Position numbers and translations under genes: made by a program | Shown: positions 25,923 through 35,324 of the stretch, piece after piece | Numbering within the stretch: position 1 is the stretch's first letter | Layout of the letters: each line of letters begins with the position of its first letter | From: Cristatella mucedo | Taxonomy: Eukaryota; Bryozoa; Phylactolaemata; Cristatellidae | NCBI GenBank assembly: GCA_009760855.2 | Contig: WPIO01000107.1 | Location: 1,059,001-1,123,000, forward strand | Length of the DNA: 64,000 nt | Direction: 5' to 3' | The notes under the pieces: model-generated | The model's database searches: none | The model's input: the letters and a program-made list of their open reading frames with translations, nothing else | Told to the model about the DNA's origin: nothing

Positions 25923-26335
25923 GCCGATATTTAAATGAGGCTGCTGCATCAGCCAACTCTTTCTGTACACAAAAGGACCAGAGGCAGGCTAAAACAGCAG
26001 TCACGCGGTAGTCGACATTATTTTGGTTCTAGACGGTCACCAACCTGTTGGTGAGCAGCCGAGCCATGACAGCTGTAGGTTACCATCAGTTCAAGCTTTT
26101 TTGTGATATAAATAGTCTTCGCTTCTAATCTAGTCGCTGCCTACCAAATTTAGCCCCAAAAGATCTTCCAAAGCTCCCCAGTTAATCTCCGAGTTTCTTC
26201 ACCAGACGCTACCTCAAAAGTGAGGCTGCCAAGAAAATGTGGATTTGAATGTCTCACCTGCTCACTGCAACCGCCAATGGCTCACATCCTCAGCCATTTT
26301 TAATGCGCTGTCAGCTAAGCAGTCGTTGAGGCTAG
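25923..26335. repeat. Tandem unit, complete copy 2
   Basis: About 410 bp holding both halves in uninterrupted order. No coding potential seen, no tRNA head. It may be a fragment of an unrecognised repeat family or a local tandem duplication. Confidence 0.65.
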
Positions 26336-26645
26336 CCTTCATTTTTTGTACCGACGCTATGATTTTTCTCATGAAGAACTTTTATCCCGGAAAGAATCGC
26401 GAGTTTACTGCCACTGATCGCGTTAGCACATTTGTGGATAACTTCGTCTAAAAAACGTGCGGCGGGATAGAACAATGGCAGAAGAACGTGGGCTAAGCAA
26501 TCAGCCTGCCGCAACTTACCACTCTTCCTCTCTCAGTAGTGAGTCCATGCTTTAGCCGACTAAACTTTTTAGTTCCAACCTAGCACCATTTCGGAAATAT
26601 ATATCGTGCACTCGCTCGAGTTTCCACACTTAATATAATAATAAG
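26336..26645. other. No gene seen
   Basis: Unassigned. Confidence 0.4.
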
Positions 26646-26649
26646 AATA

Positions 26650-26805
26650 TAATATGTCATTTATGTAGCGCCCCAAGAGAACTTAATCTCTATTCAGGCG
26701 CTTCACATATGCCTCGGGGCTTGAGCCCACGACCTCAGTCAGACCTTGGTCGGGGCGAGCACCTTAACCGCTAGACCAAACCAGCTCGGCTTACCTGCCC
26801 GGTGA
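26650..26805 (-). mobile_element. tRNA-derived SINE
   Basis: Hairpin tail (TAGCGCCCCAAGAGAAC, then ATTCAGGCGCTTCACATATG), B-box GGGCTTGAGCCC and A-box CCTTAACCGCTAGACC on the plus strand. The A- and B-boxes are close to polymerase III consensus when reversed. One of the best-preserved copies here. Confidence 0.92.
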
Positions 26806-27469
26806 CCGCTTGCAAACTGACGTGTATTGAGCGCCAAAGATTTGACTGCATACAATTTGTTTCCTATTTCTGCTTTTTTGAGTAGTAAACTCGCCTAGTT
26901 TCACACACTAAGTGACTGGCAGTTGTACCTGGAAGCATGACAGGTGAACTGGTGTCTAGGTGGATTCGTTTATCTCATATAATCTTAATAGGAAACGACG
27001 GAAAGTTTTCATAGCATCTCGTGCGGGTTTGTTCGACCTTGGTCTTGAGAAGTAATGGGTTTTGATAGAGCCGTAATAGAACAAAATTGTCATTCAGAAT
27101 ATTACCAACGACAAAGGAGGAAGTAACCAGGTTATTCTAATTAGTTTATTTTAATTAAACCGGTAATTATAGTTCGCGGTAGTAACCTTTAGACGAGCGT
27201 GCAAAAAGTATACAAGAAGTCTCTCAAACCTATTAGTTGGACATTTAATTTTAATTTTTGAAGTTTCCGACATTGAATCTTTTGCATCATAGACCAAGCA
27301 AAAGCAGCCAGCGCTTAAGTACAGCGGTTCGTTGGGGTGCAGGAGAATCTGAGGGTAACAAATCCATCTTTCACTGAGAATTTCGAAATTCAGACTTCTG
27401 CAGTGATTTACTTCGTTCTAACTGATATTTGTCGTATTTCCAAGTAGCAGGTAGCTCTTTTATCCTCTT
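26806..27469. other. No gene seen
   Basis: Unassigned. Confidence 0.4.
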
Positions 27470-28098
27470 AGCTTCCTTACCTTCCTTTCCTTACCATAGC
27501 TTCCTTACCTTCCTTTCCTTACCATAGCTTCCTTACCTTCCTTCCTTATCATAGCTTCCTAACCTTCCTTTCCTTACCATAGCTTCCTTACCTTCCTTCC
27601 TTACCATAGCCTCCTTACCTTCCTTTCCTTACCATAGCTTCCTAACCTTCCTTTCCTTACCATAGCTTCCTAACCTTCCTTCCTTACCATAGCTTCCTAA
27701 CCTTCCTTCCTTACCATAGCTTCCTAACCTTCCTTTCCTGACCATAGCTTCCTAACCTTCCTTTGCTTACCATAGCTTCCTAACCTTCCTTTCCTTACCA
27801 TAGCTTCCTTACCTTCCTTTCCTTACCATAGCTTCCTAACCTTCCTTTCCTTACCATAGCTTTCTAACCTTCCTTTCCTTACCATAGCTTCCTAACCTTC
27901 CTTTCCTTACCATAGCTTCCTTACCTTCCTTCCTTACCATAGCTTCCTAACCTTCTTTTCCTTACCATAGCTTCCTAACCTTCCTTTCCTTACCATAGCT
28001 TCCTAACCTTCCTTTCCTTACCATAGCTTCCTAACCTTCCTTTCCTTACCATAGCTTCCTTACCTTCCTTCCTTACCATAGCTTCCTTACCTTCCTTC
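27470..28098. repeat. 28-bp minisatellite, about 22 units
   Basis: The unit is 28 bp, beginning CTTCCTAACCTTCC and ending TTACCATAG, with 27-bp variants lacking one T in the CCTTTCC run. I count 22 CCATAG/TCATAG ends. The plus strand is strongly pyrimidine-biased. Two sub-variants (CCTTACC and CCTAACC) are interspersed. Confidence 0.95.
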
Positions 28099-29455
28099 GC
28101 AACGCAATTTCCAATTGCTAGAAGCGTCAACGCATCTCTTACTGTTGTAAGTAATTTCTCAAACTACATTCATGCCGCCGTGAATGACCCAGTTAAAGGC
28201 GTATTTTTGCCATCCACTACGGTCACCAGTCACGGTAACTTTCTAAGGGTCGTTTCTATGACTACGTAAAGTAAAGCAACAAGCACGGCTCAGCCTATAT
28301 TGGGATGCTAACTTAAACTTTCTTGAACCACTATTAGCCATATTTCTTCCGCCTACATCCGTCTCGGATTCACTTGCTCTTTTGAATACCTTTGCCCTTA
28401 CGAACATTTATAAATTTGCTCTCACGAATGGATATGCTAAATAATGATGAAAATATCTCGGAAGTAGAAGAAGAAAAAAGGCAACTGACTGACAGAGCAG
28501 CTGACTGTAAAGCACTGCTAAAACCTTCCTTGCTGCTAGGAATGAGAGCGAATATTTGCCTTTTGTCGCATTAAAGAGTCGGTTATGCACGCTGAAACTT
28601 TTGTGCGATTAACCACAGGCTTAGTCATACCATCAGCAATTTCAATCACGGTCTGCAGCTGACGCTTACTGGTTTACTGAAGTTACTAGGCAATATTTAC
28701 TCGATTGTAGTTTTGGGCGTTATCTTTGCGTACACTTAGGAACTGTAGAATCTTGGCAGAATTTTGTGATTCCAACTCCTATTTCATTGTCTAGTGGACA
28801 ATACGGAGAATGCTGTGATGTAATTTTTATAAAAGTAAATTTTCTAACCTGGAATGCACCAAGAACTCTTCGATGCAAACGGAGAAACACGATATGAAGT
28901 GACTACTACTACATCTCAGCAAAGACACAGGGGTACCTTTGTAGACACGCACCATCTTACGCAAATAAATGAGCCCGTTTCCAGAACTCCAATTTGAGCG
29001 GTCCATTTGACGTGTAGAAGCGTCTGTGATGAAAGTTTAGTGTACCTCATAGTCTGCAACAAAATCGCATCATACTTGCAAGCAAAACATTTAGCCTGAT
29101 CAGATCGGTATTACCAAGTCTTCATCGCTACTTCAAAGAGTTAAAGCGAAACCTCCAGTCAAGGCCAAATTATGATATATGCAAATTATCTTTACCTACA
29201 AAGTGCGAAGATAATTTTTCGTGGCTTACCCTTTGCCTTCCCGTAGGAGTTTAACACGATTCTGGCAGGCAGCAAGTTGAAGTTTTTAATCGTGTTGGCA
29301 CATCAAGGAAAGCTAAGGATGCGGCTATCCGGAGTGTGACTCTTTAATTCCATGCCGTCGAGGGAAAGTTCACTGGTCTCAGATTTCACGAGCAAACGGC
29401 AGCAAGCGACTCAAGCGGCACACAGAGCAGCAGCTTAATTGTATTGTGTATTTTA
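28099..29455. other. No gene seen
   Basis: No recognised repeat or convincing open frame. Confidence 0.4.
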
Positions 29456-29458
29456 TCA

Positions 29459-29745
29459 TTGCATATATTATAAATTATTATTATTGCATATATTATATAT
29501 TATTATTATTGCATATATTATACATTATTATTATTGCATATATTATATATTATTATTATTGCATATATTATATATTATTATTATTGCATATATTATATAT
29601 TATTATTATTGCATATATTATATATTATTATTATTGCATATATTATATATTATTATTATTGCATATATTATATATTATTATTATTGCATACATTATATAT
29701 ATATATATATTATTATGCATATATTATATATTATTGCACAACACA
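29459..29745. repeat. 25-bp AT-rich minisatellite, about 11 units
   Basis: The unit is GCATATATTATATATTATTA plus TTATT (25 bp), nearly identical between units, with a degenerate TA-rich end after 29,690. The Tyr/Ile-rich open frames over it are artefacts: 25 bp repeated gives a 25-codon period open in all frames. Confidence 0.95.
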
Positions 29746-30094
29746 TTAGGAGTAGCAGCTTAATTGAAATATCTTCTTTCAAAGCTGTTCTCTTAGTGGG
29801 TTGCCAGCATTTGCTGCCGCTGCTGCTCTGTCTTAAGTTCAAATTATACCGTGACCCGCCATTCTTTTGGCTCCAGATAGATGGGCACGGCGGTGCGGTG
29901 GGAGTCTGAAGGAAGACGCCGCGGGCCGAGCTGCAAAACGCTGCACAGTAAACCTTCCGAGCGCTGCATCGAGCTCTACTCGCACTGCAACGTGCGGCTC
30001 GCCAAGCGAACCTGGACAGGATAAATGGCGATTTCGCAATGCACACTACTCCTCAAATCCTCAAGCAGCCAGCGAGATGGCGTGGATGAATAAT
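29746..30094. other. CpG-rich stretch, no gene assigned
   Basis: Unusually CpG-rich for the window (gacgccgcgggccgagc). Open frames on both strands with no recognisable motif. Confidence 0.4.
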
Positions 30095-30178
30095 TCTGCA
30101 GCAAATGTAAAGTGCCTAGAAAGTAATTTGAATTCTCTGAGGGCGCTTTATCCGTTGCATTGTTATTATTATTATTAC
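30095..30178 (+). mobile_element. LINE A tail only (about 84 bp)
   Basis: GCAGCAAATGTAAAGTGCCT, the rest of the hairpin (CTCTGAGGGCGCTTTATCC) and an ATT tail: an extremely 5'-truncated insertion. Confidence 0.85.
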
Positions 30179-30211
30179 TAATGCTGGTGCGGCGCCCGCG
30201 AAGAAGTCTCT

Positions 30212-30253
<42 letters not shown>

Positions 30254-30255
30254 TT
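30179..30255 (-). repeat. Possible second LINE tail, head-to-head, with (GA)n
   Basis: On the minus strand the order is (GA)n, AAAAAGAGAGAC, then TTCGCGGGCGCCGC, then AGCATTAGTAATAATAAT. This resembles a diverged family A tail running into the shared ATT tract. The (TC)n on the plus strand covers about 30,208-30,250. Confidence 0.5.
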
Positions 30256-30539
30256 TTCGCTGCCGAAACTCGGCGGAAGCGTTCGAGTCTGAGGCTCTGC
30301 TTGCTCTCAGTCCGGCTTGAGCTTCGGCCAGGGCCCGCTCATTGGTCCCGCCCATTCGTCATGCTCATTATTTTCCGCAGTACTCGATGGTGCTCGAGAA
30401 GATGTCAGGAGGCTTGCAAGTAGAATACACATCGCCGGCAGAAGCCAGCTGCCGTTTTCCGAATGCCCTTTAGCCTTAGCTGAAAGGTCACGATATAACG
30501 CGATCCAGCGACGGCGCTCAGACTGGAAGCGAAGCTCGT

Positions 30540-30895
30540 TGGTTCGTATGCTCCCAAAGCCTGGAACTTCCTCCTGACTTGCGTCAGAACGTCACCTGAC
30601 TGTACCACTTTTAAAAAGAACTTAAAACACCTATTTAGGACAGCATTAAGTGGGTCCCTGTGATTCGTCCTTCATGTGCTCATGCATGCTGACACTGTGC
30701 ACGCTGCCACTAACCACATTTGCATGCTGACCCTGTGCATGTCACCCCTAACCATGCTTTTCATGTTGTTTATCAAGCATGATATTACTCAACACTAAAT
30801 TGCATTTCCCCTCGCAGCGGACGTAAACCGCTTAGAAAGAGATTGAGTTCTCTGCGAGTGCTTTATCAAGTGCATTATTATAATTATTATTAACT
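30540..30895 (+). mobile_element. LINE A 3' fragment
   Basis: From the VRMLPKPGTS-like C-terminal segment through the 3' UTR, hairpin and ATTATTATAATTATTATTA tail. Confidence 0.85.
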
Positions 30896-32189
30896 GATAT
30901 TTTTGAATTGCCGGATCGTTACAAAGTAGCTATCCAGGAAATTATTTGTTGCGGAAACCTATTAGAATCGGTGTCTTTTGCAGCCGCTTCTTAAATATCT
31001 ACAGCAGTGTAGAGCGGGTGGCCATTTTTCTAATTTCAGTCGTAGCAGTAAGTCCCAGAAGATTTTCTAGTGCTGTACGAATCTATCAGTTTAAAAGAAA
31101 GGGCGGTGGCTTTCCGAAAGTATTTTTGTAGTCGGTAGTTATTTGCGTTTAGTTTTTGGCCTCAAGAACCACTCGCTCTTGGCAGAGGGCCGTGCCCTTC
31201 TCAGGATGTCAGAATTGCTGGCGACGCACAATTCAGTCTCCAGATAAAATGAGTTGGTCAATGAAACATATCGGCAAAGCAGTGACCATTCAGAAGTATC
31301 GCTAGTTCCTTTCAGATTTCGTCTAGTCTCCCTAATAGTGTGTTTTATCTTTAACAGCTCTCCGAACTCCATTGCAAACCCATTCATTGCAAAGGTTTAG
31401 CGTGCCGATCGATCAGCATTACAGTTAAGGTGTTAAATGGTAATTAAAACTAAGATGCCGAATTTAGCGATGATTTTGCTACTCTCGAGTCGTTACTTTG
31501 TTTTAGGAATCTCTATTATTTCTTTCACTTTTAAATAAGGGCTGCGTATCTGAATAAGCATAGTTTACAAGCAATTGCTTAGTCGATCTCGAGCTTTAAA
31601 TAGGAGTGTGAATCTATAATCATGTTTTTAGTCCTCTCAAAGACAACGAAAGGTCAACCAAAACTCGGTGCCAAACATTTCATTTGTGTCACGTCAGTGT
31701 CATATTACACGTGCGAAAGAATTCAGCATAACTAAAGAATTCCTCAAGATTTAAGAAAAAGAAAAGATACAGGCAGTAACGGGTGTAACCTAATGCAATT
31801 AGCAGAGCGCTTGAAGTAAGGTCACTTTGCAGCGGCCCGTGGAAGTCAAGCAGTTGATACATTTTTGTTTTGACAGCAAAACGATAGGTAAATATTACGC
31901 GCCACCACTTGGTCAAGACTTATGGACGAACGACGGCCGCGTGCAGAGACGACTTTGCCACGAAGAGGGGAGGCAGCTGGCGAGGTGCGACTAATTGCTA
32001 GGCAGACAAATGACGATCGCCTTTGAACGACGAGCGACTGCGAAGGCACAGTAACGTTAACTGTTTCGTGGATAAGATACTTGTCCATCGAACAATGACA
32101 GTGTTGAGGCAGTGGGCAGACGATGGAAAGGCTACGGGAAGGCAGCGAGAAGGCAACAAGAAGTCAATAGGAAGGTAATTAATTGGTGG
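30896..32189. other. No gene assigned
   Basis: No supported gene. A minus-strand stretch near 31,840-31,980 faintly recalls the zinc-binding end of an integrase (CCQNK), but the pattern is incomplete. Confidence 0.35.
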
Positions 32190-32315
32190 TTCTTTCGGCT
32201 CAGTGTTTAAGGTGCTTGTCCGCACCAAGGTTTGGGCCAGGTAGTAAGCTCGAGCCCAGCGGCATATGCGAAGCGCCTGAATAGAGATTAAGTTCTCTTG
32301 GGTCGCAATTCAATA
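32190..32315 (+). mobile_element. tRNA-derived SINE
   Basis: A-box region GGCTCAGTGTTTAAGGTGC, B-box region GCTCGAGCCC, GAAGCGCCTGAATAGAGATT hairpin arm, GTTCTCTTGGGTCGC second arm, then a tail that runs into a long (TA)n. Confidence 0.88.
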
Positions 32316-32317
32316 GA

Positions 32318-32318
32318 G

Positions 32319-32372
<54 letters not shown>
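32318..32372. repeat. (TA)n at SINE 3' end
   Basis: Pure TA directly after the SINE tail, suggesting growth from the SINE's terminal repeat. Confidence 0.95.
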
Positions 32373-32374
<2 letters not shown>

Positions 32375-33670
32375 AATCATTTATTTACATACAAGGCAGT
32401 GTGAAGAAATGGTAAGGTAATGGCAAGGCAATAAGAAAACTAGATCGATTGCTGAGCCCCCTGGAAAAGACATTGGCAGCCAACCGGCCTCCATCTCAAC
32501 TGAGGTTCGACGTTTGCCGGGAATTGCAGTGTTGGTCAAACGATTTTTGAATGCGTATGGACTTGAAAGCGGCGGATGGTCTGCAGATGCGCAATCCTGG
32601 CGGATGGTGGCGGCGGAGCGTCGGCAAGACAGAGAGCGAACCGGCCGTCGAGCGGGCGAGGGTTTTCCTGCTCAGTTTCCTGTGTATTTCTTTTGCCGTG
32701 AAAGCTTAAGGCTAAGGTGGTTTCACCTCGCAAAGCAGATACAGAGTTGAGGTCTGCCATCCGCCCCATAATTGTTGCAGGCGGAAGTGGCTGATCTGCT
32801 AAACAAGCTAATTTCCACTGCCCTCACTCCCAAAGACAAAAAACCGCAGAGAAGAATGAAGTCCCAAGAAACTAACGACACGGTGAGGTTTTAACTTCTT
32901 CAAGCTGTTAAACTACTTAATGGTCACATAGCTACTTGAGGAATAATTCTGAGATTTTATAAATCCTTTTCCCATCAAAAGTTGACGACTTAAGCTTAAG
33001 CATTCAACGCGCCTCTGTTCGTTTGAGAGCTCGCCCCAGAACGGGCAAGCCAGAGAGCGAGCAGTCGGGCAAGCGCTCCCGCAGCCTAGCGGCTATGTCA
33101 TGATTTCCCAAGTCCGGAAAAAGAAGGCTCGAAACGCGGCTGACGTCGAATACGTTAGCACAAAAACGATTCGATTGCCAGCGGCGTTACCTCTGACAAG
33201 GGGGCGGCAAATAAATACAGCTGGGATCGAACAGGTACCCGCAAACGAGTGGCTTACGGCTAATTCCTTGGGGTTTCTGAGAAGTCACTATGAGCCAGTG
33301 TCGGCGTCGCTTGGCGCTTGGCAACTTCGTCCAGCTGGCCTCGCCGTAACCTCGCGAGCAATTGATAGCGGGCAAGGATTAACGAGCTGAGTTGGCAAGG
33401 CTGCTGACTCCTCGCTTGATTGTCGCTCAGCGAGCGTTCGCTCTCTGAGCGGGCGCTCGCTGAGAGAGCAGGCTGCGGCGGAATGCGCCTCGTCCTGCCA
33501 GCGCGATCGCGAGCTCGGCGTCTCACTGAGCTTGCAGCTCGGCACCACTCGAGGCATCACGACAACGCAGTCTCATTAACGCGGTCAACCGCGCTTCTGA
33601 TAAAGCGCGACGTCAGAAACGCTCAGATGAAACTTTCAAGCGTGAACAGTCACAGAACCGAGCCTCAGTC
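32373..33670. other. CpG-rich region, no gene assigned
   Basis: CpG density is well above the rest of the window between about 32,520 and 33,670. Several open frames of 60-96 codons overlap on both strands without recognisable domains. It could be a CpG island, a promoter/first-exon region or an unmethylated repeat. Confidence 0.4.
33426..33464. repeat. Perfect 11-bp inverted repeat in CpG-rich DNA
   Basis: CTCAGCGAGCG at 33,426-33,436 and CGCTCGCTGAG at 33,454-33,464, with a further CTCTCTGAG/CTGAGAGAG-type overlap inside and beside them. Confidence 0.85.
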
Positions 33671-35103
33671 TTGATAGCTAAATATGTGAAATAGCATTGT
33701 TGCTAGTCTCAATACAGAGACTTCAAAATATCAAGCAGATCTTCCTGTTGGCACGCATTGACGCGCTTGCAGTTGATGGAAAACCCTGCATATCGAGTCT
33801 TCCGTTGTATACGTCAGAGCCGGCTTGCTAATGCTACGTTGGGTTCCATTTACCAAACTTTCAGACCTCTGTCGTGAATAGCCGTCTTACTTTGTGGGGC
33901 AACCAAAGCTTTTGTAAAAGTTCTCTTTCTTCAGCTTACCTATCGGCAATGGCATCTGTATAACATTAGTAAAGGTTTGTGACATTCAGTTAAACTTGCT
34001 TGCCAAGATCCATCGTAATTTGTCTGCAATCTGCTCCAAAGATGCCACAACGCTGGCGACAGATGGCAGAGGCGAAACAAAATCAACAATGACATCGAAA
34101 CTGACGACTATCGATTACTGTTTGGTCTTTAAGCACAGCTCAAGCAAACATGCAGCGTATGCTGAGCCATGTTTTTCCAGTACGTTGGTCCTCCAGCTTC
34201 ATGTCTTTTTCAATTAAAAGCAAGAAGTTATCTGAGAATCTATGACGTCACCCTAGATGCTAAGGATTAGCTGTGGTCACGCTCAAAGAGCAAGGTTCAA
34301 GTCCGTTTTATAGTCAATGCTAATACGCGCTCATCTTATTGATATATCCTTGAATTTAAGCTACAATAGAGATTTTTAAATAATTTATTTAGGAGCAAGT
34401 TGAGAAAACATTGGTTCCCAGAAGGTGACCTTCAGCCCTTAAGCCTTTAGCCTTTGTTGCTCAGTCCTTAGGCGTTTTTTCTACGATGGGTTGGTATAAT
34501 TGTCTTGGGCTGAGGCGAAAATGGCTGTGCAAAAGAGCAGTCTAACGACTGTGATTGGTATTGCTTTGTAAGTAAGGCCATAATTTCCATTAATTTCCAT
34601 CCAATTATTAGAGCTGCAAGACAGCAGATGTTTTTAGAACCCACATTAAGCTTTTCAACATAACGACATTCATTGCATGACGGTGAGCACAAGTTGATAA
34701 AATATAATTACCATTAAAGTAACGCCGTATGAATTCATGGTTGATTTCAAGTTCCTCGTAGTGCTTTGCTGCACGTTAATAACTGGCGTCGGGAAGCAGG
34801 GAATTCCAACTACAAAAGCAGTACGGGAAAATTAACTAAGTAGTGCTAATCACCAGTCATTCATAAGAGATCACACGAAGCTCTAATCATCATATGGGTA
34901 AGAACAAAGACAGAAATTGCTCATGATAGTGAGATAAAAACGTCTATTTTAACTGCATGTCTTTGAAATATGAAGGCATATACTCTGTAATTGCAGCCAC
35001 GCTTTGCCATAGCAGGTGAACTAGCCTGTATCTGTGGAGCATAGGAAAATCATCAGTCGTTCTTTTTTATGTCAGATTTATATATATTCATTCTTATTTA
35101 TAT
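33671..35103. other. No gene seen
   Basis: Unassigned. Just before the next LINE, ATTTATATATATTCATTCT is repeated in tandem (about 35,076 and 35,096). Confidence 0.4.
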
Positions 35104-35324
35104 ATATTCATTCTCGCCTCCTGACATAGAGCGCTCTAACGTGCGTTCTTGTTCGTTGCAGAATTCTTCCGAAAACCGAAGTTCTTGCGAACATCGTATA
35201 CGGAAACGATACAGCTAAGACCTGTTTAAAGTTATTCTGATTGTTTTTTGACCGTAGCGCGTAAGAAATTACGTGCCTATGGACATCTAAACGCTTATCG
35301 CTTCGGGCTTCTGGGTCTGCCACG

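Noticed and set aside
27470-28098. CRISPR-like array
   Set aside because: Units are directly adjacent without unique spacers, and the window is eukaryotic; a minisatellite.
29439-29909. 156-codon Tyr/Ile-rich protein
   Set aside because: A 25-bp minisatellite read in three frames.
31840-31990. Gypsy integrase zinc-finger remnant
   Set aside because: Only CCQNK and a following LQ-like stretch in a shifted frame; the first Cys of the pair and the upstream His motif are missing.
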